From assembly GCA_017438675.1 (NCBI GenBank), contig JAFRUW010000250.1, positions 1 through 24,855 of the forward strand: a stretch of DNA of 24,855 nt. The letters run 5' to 3'. This document shows, piece by piece, positions 1 through 6,636 of this stretch. This DNA comes from Oscillospiraceae bacterium (GTDB lineage: Bacteria; Bacillota; Clostridia; Oscillospirales; Oscillospiraceae). Position numbers and translations under genes: made by a program. The notes below the pieces were generated by a model, which saw only the letters and a list, made by a program, of their open reading frames with translations, was not told the DNA's origin and did no database searches. The number at the start of each line of letters is the position of its first letter. Positions within the stretch are counted from its first letter, which is position 1.

Positions 1-686
1 CGGTCCATGGCCTCGGTGTGGTAGGCGTAATCGTGCTTCGGTCCCGTGGGATGGAGCTTTAAATAGCTCTCCTTGTGATATGTCTCCTGGAACAGGATGT
101 ATGTGCCGATGCCGGCCTCCTTGAGCTTACGGTAATTCTCCACCGTGGTGGCGGCGATATTCACGTTTACTCTGCGGATGGCGCCGTTCTTGTGCTTTAT
201 GGAGTAGATGGTCTTGATGCTCTCAAGTATGTACTCGATGGGGTTCATCGTCGGGTGCTCGCCGGCCTCGATGGCAAGGCGCTTGTGGCCCATGTCCTGC
301 AGGGCGATGACCTCGCGCTTTATCTCCTCCTGAGTGAGCTTTTTCCTTGTTATGTGCTTGTTCTGACCGTGATAGGGGCAGTATACACAGCCGTTCACGC
401 AGTAATTGGACAGGTAAAGGGGCGCGAACATGACGATCCTGTTGCCGTAAAAGTCCTTCTTTATCTGCTCCGCCAGGGCGTACATTTTCTGAATGCGCTC
501 CTCGTCCTCACAGGCCAAGAGGACGGAGGCTTCACGGTGGGTAAGGCCCTTCAGGTTCTTTGCCTTTTCGAGAAGGCTGTCGATGAGCTCCAGATCGTCC
601 TTGTGCTCGTCGGCGTATTTAAGTGTAGCGACTATCTCGTCGTGGTCGATGAATTCTTCCGCTTTCTTTGATTTCGGATCGTACAT
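1..686 (-). CDS. hydG: [FeFe]-hydrogenase maturase HydG (3' part outside window)
   Basis: Radical-SAM tyrosine lyase that splits tyrosine to give the CO and CN- ligands of the hydrogenase H-cluster. Only the first 228 residues are present; the gene runs off the left edge. The radical-SAM cluster motif CxxxCxxC is visible as C96, C100 and C103 within NYCVNGCVYCPYHGQNKH, a context typical of HydG and of its relative ThiH. The N-terminal helical region (residues 1-85) and the stretch following the cluster (HITRKKLTQEEIKRE) also match HydG better than ThiH. The start ATG (686-684) follows an AAGGA ribosome site in AGAAAGGACTAATATC. The TM1266-family gene lies 102 bases upstream on the same strand, a common pairing in Clostridia. 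The C-terminal auxiliary-cluster cysteines that would separate HydG firmly from ThiH are not in the window. Confidence 0.93.
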   Translation of the reverse strand, partial: MYDPKSKKAEEFIDHDEIVATLKYADEHKDDLELIDSLLEKAKNLKGLTHREASVLLACEDEERIQKMYALAEQIKKDFYGNRIVMFAPLYLSNYCVNGCVYCPYHGQNKHITRKKLTQEEIKREVIALQDMGHKRLAIEAGEHPTMNPIEYILESIKTIYSIKHKNGAIRRVNVNIAATTVENYRKLKEAGIGTYILFQETYHKESYLKLHPTGPKHDYAYHTEAMD

Positions 687-723
687 GATATTAGTCCTTT
701 CTGATAAACCTGATGATAATTGT

Positions 724-754
724 ATTATAAACATTTTTTGATTCAGCGAATCAA
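724..754 (-). promoter_or_regulatory. possible hydG promoter
   Basis: On the minus strand a TATAAT box (729-724) lies about 38 bases before the hydG start. A TTGATT hexamer (754-749) is 19 bases upstream, which is longer than the ideal 17. The -35 lies inside the palindrome at 733-759, so a protein on the palindrome could block it. The -10 is convincing and the -35 is weak. Confidence 0.4.
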
Positions 755-759
755 AAAAT
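733..759. other. AT-rich perfect hairpin/palindrome between TM1266 gene and hydG
   Basis: ATTTTTTGATTC (733-744) and its exact reverse complement (748-759) are separated by AGC. The stem is 12 bp. It could be a weak bidirectional terminator for the TM1266 gene or a dyad operator over the hydG -35. It resembles hairpins at 19119-19137 and 23299-23325. It does not match the TTGAT-N4-ATCAA FNR spacing, since the gap is 7. Confidence 0.6.
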
Positions 760-788
760 ACAATAATCTGCCGTTTCCGATCTGCAGT

Positions 789-1031
789 TTACTTGCCGTA
801 GGTCGTTTTAGCCGTTACGCCCTCGAGCCGTCCGATCTTGCCGGACATGGCGCTTATCACGTTCTGGGGCGCGTCCACGGCGATGGTTATGATGCTGATG
901 CCCTTCTGCCGGTAGGGTATGCCCACCCTGCCGATGATGAAGTCTGCGTATTCGTGGAGGATGGCGTTCAGGGTTTCCACCCGGTCGGGATCCTCAACGA
1001 TTATGGCGATGACCGCCACCCGTGTTTCCAT
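789..1031 (-). CDS. TM1266-family iron-only hydrogenase system regulator
   Basis: An 80-residue ACT-like/NikR-C-terminal-like protein of the TM1266 type, annotated as an iron-only hydrogenase system regulator because it sits beside hydE/F/G genes. The fold pattern is visible in RVAVIAIIVEDPDRVETLNAILHEY (a beta strand followed by a helix), the central GRVGIPYRQKGISIITIAVD and the C-terminal SGKIGRLEGVTAK. I start it at ATG 1031 (METRVAV) because AAGGGGG lies just upstream; an in-frame ATG at 1067 would add 12 residues of poor character. There is no DNA-binding domain, so any regulation would work through a partner or ligand. It is followed by hydG. Family assignment is firm; the biochemical role of the family is not established. 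Confidence 0.85.
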   Translation of the reverse strand: METRVAVIAIIVEDPDRVETLNAILHEYADFIIGRVGIPYRQKGISIITIAVDAPQNVISAMSGKIGRLEGVTAKTTYGK

Positions 1032-1072
1032 ATTCTTCCCCCTTATCTTATACATTTTAAAAAACACTCTCG

Positions 1073-1237
1073 ATACTGGAATCTGATCAAAATGTCATAC
1101 CGAATTCCGAGCAGATTTTTCGTCAGACGAGGCAGCTGATGCAGAGGAATACTTTGTGTATTTCCTGTATCAGATAACGAAGTATGGCGGAAAATATGCC
1201 GGAATGAATATGGCAGTTTGGTCAGATTCCAGTATCA
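1073..1237. repeat. 165-bp imperfect palindrome (MITE-like element)
   Basis: The left end GATACTGGAATCTGA (1073-1087) is repeated exactly in inverted orientation at 1223-1237. The match continues inward with scattered mismatches (CAAA, TG, CATA, ATTCCG), and the centre is itself a hairpin: GGAATAC (1146-1152) against GTATTTCC (1158-1165). Both nested dyads centre at about 1155, so the whole element can fold into one long hairpin. There is no clear target-site duplication and no transposase. It lies between the terminator at 1237-1265 and the TM1266 gene. It may be a non-autonomous mobile element or a very long RNA hairpin. Confidence 0.7.
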
Positions 1238-1265
1238 AAACAAAAACCGCGCCACGAAAGGCGCG
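1237..1265 (-). terminator. Rho-independent terminator
   Basis: Read on the minus strand: CGCGCC, loop TTTCGT, GGCGCG, then GTTTTTGTTTT. A 6-bp all-GC stem followed by a U-rich tract is a standard intrinsic terminator. It closes the transcript starting near 1413. Its 5' arm has an alternative partner near the transcript start (see the RNA entry). Confidence 0.85.
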
Positions 1266-1413
1266 ATCATACAGTGGTCAGATGTAAAGGATCGTGTCTT
1301 CCGCGTCAAAACGTATTTTCCGCGTCAGGATCTGTTTTGCGTTATGAGGATCGCCCCGGTCTCCCGAAGTGGGCTGCGCGCACAAGCGGTGGAGCGGGAT
1401 GATCAGCCGTTGT
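1238..1413 (-). ncRNA. candidate structured small RNA or attenuator leader (~176 nt)
   Basis: A near-consensus promoter (1420-1448) and an intrinsic terminator (1237-1265) bracket about 176 nt without a convincing ORF. On the minus strand a hairpin is visible: CTCC/GGAG plus TCCCG/CGGGG, spanning 1349-1404. A second feature is a 19-nt direct repeat with TGACGCGGAA occurring twice (1293-1308 and 1312-1327). The segment GGCTGATCAT (1408-1399) can instead pair with ATGATCGCGCC (1270-1260; one bulged C), which includes the terminator's 5' arm. This gives either a 6S-like closing stem or an antiterminator. I do not recognise a known family: no SRP GGAAGCA-type core and no T-box or FMN/TPP/SAM signature was found. 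Downstream genes on the strand are the TM1266 regulator and hydG. Confidence 0.5.
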
Positions 1414-1419
1414 CCCTGT

Positions 1420-1448
1420 ATTGTACACGGTTTCCCGCGGTTTTGCAA
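1420..1448 (-). promoter_or_regulatory. sigma-A promoter for the minus-strand RNA
   Basis: TTGCAA (1448-1443), a 17-base spacer and TACAAT (1425-1420) on the minus strand. This is near consensus, with start predicted around 1413-1414. The transcript it drives ends at the terminator at 1237-1265 unless there is readthrough. Confidence 0.75.
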
Positions 1449-1489
1449 GAGGAAAGTTTGGAATTCGCGGGATTATTTCACATTCGCCG

Positions 1490-1519
1490 TTTACTTTATA
1501 TTGACAGGCGGATTATAAT
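1490..1519 (+). promoter_or_regulatory. probable promoter of the MATE-CDF-feoAB run
   Basis: TTTACT (1490-1495), an 18-base spacer and TATAAT (1514-1519), 38 bases before the MATE start. A TTGACA at 1501-1506 is also present, but the nearest matching -10 (TATAAC, 1520-1525) is only 13 bases away, so I prefer the first pair. The region diverges from the minus-strand promoter at 1420-1448. Confidence 0.5.
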
Positions 1520-1557
1520 TATAACAAAACACGACATTATATTACAGGGAGATTCGT

Positions 1558-2904
1558 ATGAACAGGGACCTTACGGTAGGTGAGCCGCGGAAGGTGCTTT
1601 GGAGCTTCTGCCTGCCGCTGTTCGGCAGCATTATATTCCAGCAGCTTTACAATATCGCCGACAGCCTTGTGGCCGGCAAGTTCATAGGGGAAAACGCCCT
1701 TGCGGCGGTGGGAAACAGCTATGAGATAACGCTGATCTTCATAGCCTTTGCCGTGGGCTGCAATATCGGCTGCTCCGTCATCGTGTCCCGTTATTTCGGC
1801 GCCAGGGACTATGTCAGCATGAGGTCGGCCGTATCCACCTCCATGATCTCTGCCGCGGCGGTGTGCTTTTTGCTCATGCTCGTCGGCATAATCGGCTGCG
1901 GGAGGCTGCTCCGCATGATCGACACCCCGGCGGAGCTCTTCCGTGATTCGAAGCTGTATCTGGACATCTACGTCTGGGGACTGCCCTTCGTGTTTTTCTA
2001 CAACATCTCCACCGGTATCTTTTCCGCGCTGGGGGATTCCAGGACGCCGTTTCTGTTCCTTGCCGCCTCGTCCCTGTCCAATATCGCCCTTGACGTTGTT
2101 TTCGTCACCGTATTTAAAATGGGCGTGGCAGGCGTGGCATGGGCCACGTTTATCTGTCAGGGCGTGAGCTGCGCCCTTGCCATGACAGTCATCGCAAGGC
2201 GGCTTAAAGAATTCAGATCCGCCGGGAAATACCCTGTGTTTTCAAAACCCATTTTCTGGCAGTTCGCCGTTATCGCCGTACCCAGCACCATGCAGCAGAG
2301 CTTTGTCTCCGTTGGGAACATCATAGTTCAGAGGGTAATAAACGGCTTCGGCGCCGGGGTCATGGCGGGCTACGCCGCCGGTGTGAAGCTCAACAATCTG
2401 GTGATAACATCCTTCGTCACCGTGGGCAACGGCATTTCAAATTATACCTCACAGAATATCGGCGCCGGGAAGTATTCCCGGATCGACGAGGGCTTCCGGG
2501 CCGGGGTCAGGATGATGTGGACCCTGGGTATACCCTTTATCCTTCTGTACTTCTTAGGCGGGAAATTCCTGTTAAACCTGTTCATGGACGATCCCACCAA
2601 AACCGCCATGGAGACGGGAATCATCTATCTGCGCATACTCGCGCCCTTCTATGTGGTCATATCCTCAAAGCACGTTGCCGACGGCATACTGAGGGGCGGC
2701 GGCCTTATGAAGGAGTTCATGGTCTCCACCTTCGCAAGCCTGTTCATACGCGTTCTGGGCGCGGTGTTCCTGTCCCGCACGTCTCTCGGTTCCACCGGAA
2801 TCTGGCTGGCGTGGCCCATCGGCTGGATCGCTGCGGCGGCCTGCGCCATATACTTCTACAAACACCACAGGTGGGAAAAGCCGGCGGAGGATGAGGTAAT
2901 ATAG
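1558..2904 (+). CDS. MATE family efflux transporter
   Basis: A 448-residue multidrug and toxic compound extrusion family protein, expected to have 12 membrane helices and to export organic cations or metabolites using a Na+ or H+ gradient. The opening (EPRKVLWSFCLPLFGSIIFQQLYNIADSLVAGKFIGENALAAVGNSYEI) carries the family's N-terminal signature with the Q-Q-LYN-I-D-S helix. The second half repeats it (FAVIAVPSTMQQSFVSVGNIIVQRVINGFG), showing the two-lobe internal duplication. Length is normal for the family. The start ATG follows AGGGAG at 6-8 bases. It is 50 bases ahead of the CDF gene and probably shares its transcript. Substrate cannot be told from sequence. A 50-base gap with a TATAAT-like string (2920s) could hold a second promoter but has no good -35. 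Confidence 0.93.
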   Translation: MNRDLTVGEPRKVLWSFCLPLFGSIIFQQLYNIADSLVAGKFIGENALAAVGNSYEITLIFIAFAVGCNIGCSVIVSRYFGARDYVSMRSAVSTSMISAAAVCFLLMLVGIIGCGRLLRMIDTPAELFRDSKLYLDIYVWGLPFVFFYNISTGIFSALGDSRTPFLFLAASSLSNIALDVVFVTVFKMGVAGVAWATFICQGVSCALAMTVIARRLKEFRSAGKYPVFSKPIFWQFAVIAVPSTMQQSFVSVGNIIVQRVINGFGAGVMAGYAAGVKLNNLVITSFVTVGNGISNYTSQNIGAGKYSRIDEGFRAGVRMMWTLGIPFILLYFLGGKFLLNLFMDDPTKTAMETGIIYLRILAPFYVVISSKHVADGILRGGGLMKEFMVSTFASLFIRVLGAVFLSRTSLGSTGIWLAWPIGWIAAAACAIYFYKHHRWEKPAEDEVI

Positions 2905-2954
2905 CATTTTTCCGGGCATATAATGTATACTCAGCATAGGGAGGAGAGAACATT

Positions 2955-4067
2955 ATGTCAGGTGCGGAACGGGAAAAAAGAATAATACGCACCGGGGTTA
3001 TCGGAATACTTGCGAACATCCTGCTTGCGGCATTTAAGCTGCTGTTCGGCATACTGTCCCGCTCCATTGCCATCACTCTGGACGCCGTCAACAACGCAAG
3101 CGACGTGCTGTCCTCCGCCGTGACGGTGGTGGGGACGAAGATCGCCGGCAGGCCCGCCGACAGGGAGCACCCTATGGGCCACGGCAGAGTGGAGTACATA
3201 AGCGCCCAGATCGTGTCTGCCGTGATCCTGTATGCAGGCATCGCGGCTCTGAGCGAGGCCGTGAGGAAGGCGATAAGCCCGGTAACGCCGGATTATTCGA
3301 CGCTGACCGTCGTAATGCTGGTGATCGCAACAGCAGTAAAGCTGGCGCTGGGGTTTTACGCAAAGGAAACCGGCAAAAAGCTGAATTCCGACTCCCTTGT
3401 GAACTCCGGCAGGGACGCCCTTCTTGACGCGGTGATCTCCGCCACCACACTTATTTCCGCGGTGATATTCAAGGTGTGGGGCCTCAGCCTTGAGGCGTGG
3501 CTGGGCATACTTATCTCCCTTGTCATCATCAAGGCCGGCATCGACATGTTCCGGGACACCGCCAGCAAGCTCACCGGGGAGCGCATCGACAGCGAGCTCT
3601 CCAAATCCATAAAAGAGACGATATGCGCCTCGGAAGGAGTTTTCGGCGCCTATGACCTGCTCTTAAACGGCTACGGCCCCGACAGGTGGATAGGTTCCGT
3701 CAACATCGAGGTGCCGGACACCTGGAGCGCCGACATGATCGACCAGACCTGCCGCAGCATTACGGAGAAGGTGGCCTCCGAATACGGGGTGATCCTGTCC
3801 TCCGTGGGGATATATTCCCGCAACGAGGGGAATCATCTTGCGGCGGATATACGCAGGGCTGTCACCGAAGGGGCCATGAAGGTGGACCACGTCCTTGAGA
3901 TACACGGCTTTATCTGCGACCCGGAAGCGAAAACCATGGGCTTCCACGTGGTCACGGATTTCAGATCAGACAGCGGGGAGATTTTACGGGAGCTTTACGG
4001 TATGACAAAAGCGCTGTACCCCGATTATGAGGCAGAAATACACATTGATTCGGATTATTCCGACTGA
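2955..4067 (+). CDS. cation diffusion facilitator (CDF) transporter, probably Mn/Fe type
   Basis: A 370-residue CDF family metal/H+ antiporter that exports divalent metal from the cytoplasm. Six membrane helices lie in roughly residues 10-200, with the family motif HPMGHGRVEY between TM2 and TM3. Aligned to FieF, the transport-site positions are D43 and N47 in TM2 (LDAVNN) and D154 and D158 in TM5 (RDALLD). Zn-type members have a His at the 154 position, and the DxxxD arrangement is described for Mn-type members, so Mn2+ (or Fe2+) is the better guess; this is inference. The cytoplasmic dimerisation domain follows (about 205-290), with an additional C-terminal extension of some 80 residues rich in H, D and E. 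The start has GGGAGGAG upstream. It sits 17 bases before feoAB. Confidence 0.9.
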   Translation: MSGAEREKRIIRTGVIGILANILLAAFKLLFGILSRSIAITLDAVNNASDVLSSAVTVVGTKIAGRPADREHPMGHGRVEYISAQIVSAVILYAGIAALSEAVRKAISPVTPDYSTLTVVMLVIATAVKLALGFYAKETGKKLNSDSLVNSGRDALLDAVISATTLISAVIFKVWGLSLEAWLGILISLVIIKAGIDMFRDTASKLTGERIDSELSKSIKETICASEGVFGAYDLLLNGYGPDRWIGSVNIEVPDTWSADMIDQTCRSITEKVASEYGVILSSVGIYSRNEGNHLAADIRRAVTEGAMKVDHVLEIHGFICDPEAKTMGFHVVTDFRSDSGEILRELYGMTKALYPDYEAEIHIDSDYSD

Positions 4068-4084
4068 CACTGAGGTGAACACAA

Positions 4085-6421
4085 ATGACACTGAGAGACC
4101 TTGAACCGGGTCGTTCCGCCATAATCGACACCGTGGGCGGAGAAGGAGCACTGCGCCAGCATTTTCTTGATATGGGCGTCATTCCCGGCGCCCGGGTGAC
4201 GCTCATAAAGTACGCCCCACTGGGCGACCCTATGGAGCTTATGATCCACGGCTATGAGCTGACCCTCAGGCTTGCGGACGCGGAAAAGATAGGAATACAT
4301 CACGCCCCGCAGGAGAAAACAGGTGAGGCCGTGCGGGAAAGGGGCAAAAAGTCCCTCCACCCCGGTCTCGGCGAGGGGGGCAAATACCACCCCAAGGGCA
4401 GCGGCGATCCCCTCCCGGAGGGGACGCTTCTCACCTTCGCCCTGGTGGGCAACCAGTACTCGGGCAAGACAACCCTGTTCAATCAGCTCACCGGCGCGAA
4501 TCAGCATGTGGGCAACTTCCCCGGCGTCACCGTGGACAGGAAGGACGGTCAGATCAGGGGCTGCCCCGGCACCCTCGTCACAGATCTTCCCGGCATCTAC
4601 TCCATGTCGCCCTACTCCAGCGAGGAGCTTGTATCCCGCAATTTTGTACTCAATGACAAGCCCAGGGCAATCATCAACATCGTGGACGCCAACAATATCG
4701 AGAGGAACCTGTATCTCACCATGCAGCTCCTTGAGATGAACGTGCCCATGGTGGTGGCCCTCAACATGATGGACGAGGTCACGGCAAACGGGGGCAGTGT
4801 GGATATAAACAGGATGGAGGAAATGCTGGGCGTCCCCGTTGTCGCCATTTCCGCCGCCAAAAACTCCGGCGTGAAGGAGCTTATCGACCACGCCCTTCAT
4901 ATTGCGAAGTATCAGGAAAGACCTCTAAGGCAGGATTTCTGCGACGAAAACCATTACGGCGGCGCGGTTCACCGCTGCCTCCACGGCATATCCCATCTTA
5001 TCGAGGATCACGCAAAGGCGGCGGATATCCCCATCCGCTTTGCGGCGAGCAAGATCATCGAGGGAGACCCCATAATCACAAAACAGCTCGGCCTTGACGA
5101 GAACGAGACGGACATGATGGAGCATATCATCATCCAGATGGAGAAGGAGCGGGGTCTTGACAGGAGCGCCGCAATTGCGGACATGCGGTTCAATTTCATC
5201 GAAAACGTGTGCGGCGCAACGGTCCATAAGCCCCGGGAGAGCCGTGAGCACAAACGGAGCGAACGCATTGACCGCATACTTACCGGCAAATACACCGCCA
5301 TCCCCGCCTTTATCGCCATTATGGGGCTTGTGTTCTGGCTGACCTTCAATGTCATCGGATCATTCTTCCAGGGACTTCTGGAGACGGGTATCACCAACCT
5401 GTCGGCTATGGTTGACCGGGCCCTCACCGCGGCAAATGTGAACGATGCCCTTCACAGCCTTGTGACAGAAGGCATTTTCGCCGGCGTGGGAAGCGTCCTC
5501 AGCTTCCTCCCAATAATCGTGACGCTGTTCTTCTTCCTGTCAATGCTGGAGGACAGCGGCTACATAGCCCGCGTGGCATTCGTAATGGACAAGCTTCTCA
5601 GAAAGCTGGGCCTTTCCGGAAGAAGCATCGTGCCCATGCTCATAGGCTTCGGCTGCACCGTTCCGGCGGTTATGGCGACGCGCACACTGCCCAGTGAGCG
5701 GGACAGGAAGGTCACCATCCTCCTTACGCCCTTTATGAGCTGTTCCGCCAAGGTGCCGATCTATGCCTTCTTTGTAAACGCCTTCTTCCCCGGCAGGGGC
5801 GGACTTATAATGACCGGCCTCTACGTTCTGGGGATCCTCCTCAGTATCGGCGCGGCGCTTCTCTACAAGGGGACGCTGTTCAAGGGCGAGCCCGTGCCCT
5901 TCGTCATGGAGCTTCCAAATTACCGCCTGCCGGGAGCCAAAAACGTGGTGCGCCTCCTGTGGGACAAGGCGAAGGATTTTCTGCAGAGGGCCTTTTCCGT
6001 TATCCTGATCGCCACCATCGTAATCTGGTTCCTCCAGCGGTTCGACCTGAGATTCAACATGGTCACCGACTCTCACGACAGCATCCTTGCCCTGATTTCC
6101 GGCTGGCTGACGCCAATTATGCGTCCGGTGGGGCTGGGGGACTGGCGCATCTGCACCTCCCTGATCTCCGGTTTCATGGCCAAGGAAAGCGTAGTCTCCA
6201 CAATGGAGCTGCTTTTTGCGGGCGGGGTAAAGACGGCGCTCACGTCCCTGTCGGCAGCCTGCCTGCTGGTCTTCTCCCTGATCTACACCCCCTGCGTCGC
6301 CGCTGTCGCCTCCATAAAGCGTGAGATGGGCGGCAAATGGGCAATAGGCGTTGTGGTATGGCAGTGCGTTTTAGCATGGGTGGTCACCGCGATTGTCCAC
6401 CTGATCGGACTGCTTATATAG
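4085..6421 (+). CDS. feoB: FeoA-FeoB fusion, ferrous iron transporter
   Basis: A 778-residue Fe2+ importer in the cytoplasmic membrane. Residues 1-75 form a FeoA (SH3-like) domain (LRDLEPGRSAII, HFLDMGVIPGARVTLIKYAPLGDPMELMIHGYELTLR). A ~40-residue Gly/Lys/Pro-rich linker leads to FeoB. The G domain shows G1 GNQYSGKT (122-129), G2 around VGNFPGVTV, G3 DLPG (167-170), G4 NMMD (227-230) and G5 SAAK (256-259). A helical GDI-like region follows, then the membrane part with two Gate modules, including PMLIGFGCTVPAVMATRTL and a second YTPCVAAV. Fusion of FeoA to FeoB is known in some bacteria; the usual FeoB alone is about 670-770 residues. The start follows GAGGTG. A Cys-rich FeoB-associated peptide follows by 9 bases. 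Confidence 0.96.
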   Translation: MTLRDLEPGRSAIIDTVGGEGALRQHFLDMGVIPGARVTLIKYAPLGDPMELMIHGYELTLRLADAEKIGIHHAPQEKTGEAVRERGKKSLHPGLGEGGKYHPKGSGDPLPEGTLLTFALVGNQYSGKTTLFNQLTGANQHVGNFPGVTVDRKDGQIRGCPGTLVTDLPGIYSMSPYSSEELVSRNFVLNDKPRAIINIVDANNIERNLYLTMQLLEMNVPMVVALNMMDEVTANGGSVDINRMEEMLGVPVVAISAAKNSGVKELIDHALHIAKYQERPLRQDFCDENHYGGAVHRCLHGISHLIEDHAKAADIPIRFAASKIIEGDPIITKQLGLDENETDMMEHIIIQMEKERGLDRSAAIADMRFNFIENVCGATVHKPRESREHKRSERIDRILTGKYTAIPAFIAIMGLVFWLTFNVIGSFFQGLLETGITNLSAMVDRALTAANVNDALHSLVTEGIFAGVGSVLSFLPIIVTLFFFLSMLEDSGYIARVAFVMDKLLRKLGLSGRSIVPMLIGFGCTVPAVMATRTLPSERDRKVTILLTPFMSCSAKVPIYAFFVNAFFPGRGGLIMTGLYVLGILLSIGAALLYKGTLFKGEPVPFVMELPNYRLPGAKNVVRLLWDKAKDFLQRAFSVILIATIVIWFLQRFDLRFNMVTDSHDSILALISGWLTPIMRPVGLGDWRICTSLISGFMAKESVVSTMELLFAGGVKTALTSLSAACLLVFSLIYTPCVAAVASIKREMGGKWAIGVVVWQCVLAWVVTAIVHLIGLLI

Positions 6422-6430
6422 GAGGACGGT

Positions 6431-6589
6431 ATGAATACAGCAGATTTAGTCATTATTATATGTGTCGCCGGCCTTGTCGCCGCCGCCGTGATCACTCTCC
6501 TGCGGCGCAAACGCAAAGGCACATCCTGCTGCGGGAACTGCAGCGGGTGCGGAATGAGCTGCGACAAAAGGGAACAGACGGAAAAATGA
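6431..6589 (+). CDS. FeoB-associated Cys-rich membrane peptide
   Basis: A 52-residue protein starting at ATG 6431 with GGAGG upstream. It has one membrane helix (residues about 5-24, LVIIICVAGLVAAAVITLL), a basic stop (RRKRK) and a cysteine cluster C33, C34, C37, C40, C44 in TSCCGNCSGCGMSC. This is the layout of the FeoB-associated Cys-rich protein family that commonly follows feoB in Firmicutes. The cysteines probably bind iron or another metal on the cytoplasmic side, by the positive-inside rule; the exact role (FeoC-like accessory) is inferred from context. Its stop is followed after two bases by the terminator that ends the operon. Confidence 0.88.
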   Translation: MNTADLVIIICVAGLVAAAVITLLRRKRKGTSCCGNCSGCGMSCDKREQTEK

Positions 6590-6591
6590 CA

Positions 6592-6635
6592 ATAAACCCT
6601 TGCCTGATTATAATTCGGCAAGGGTTTATACGTTT
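6592..6635. terminator. bidirectional terminator between feo run and hydrolase gene
   Basis: A perfect 13-bp stem: ATAAACCCTTGCC (6592-6604) against its reverse complement (6617-6629), with a 12-base loop. TTTTT follows at 6633-6637 on the plus side and an A-run (6582-6586) gives the U-run on the minus strand. It separates two convergent genes and overlaps the end of neither. Confidence 0.85.
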
Positions 6636-6636
6636 T

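Noticed and set aside
75..671. 198-codon open frame on the plus strand over hydG
   Set aside because: It is the antisense shadow of hydG, which has a ribosome site and a complete radical-SAM motif on the minus strand.
733..759. FNR/CRP-type operator
   Set aside because: Half-sites TTGAT and ATCAA are 7 bases apart, not 4, so it does not fit the class.
1073..1237. IS element remnant with target duplication
   Set aside because: No transposase and no direct repeat of flanks; only the palindromic element itself can be supported.
1218..1583. 121-codon plus-strand frame in the gap before the MATE gene
   Set aside because: No ribosome site, it crosses the terminator, RNA and both promoters, and its protein has no recognisable pattern.
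4055..4900. 281-codon minus-strand frame opposite feoAB
   Set aside because: His/Val-rich shadow typical of antisense frames in GC-rich genes; the plus strand encodes clear FeoA and G-domain motifs.
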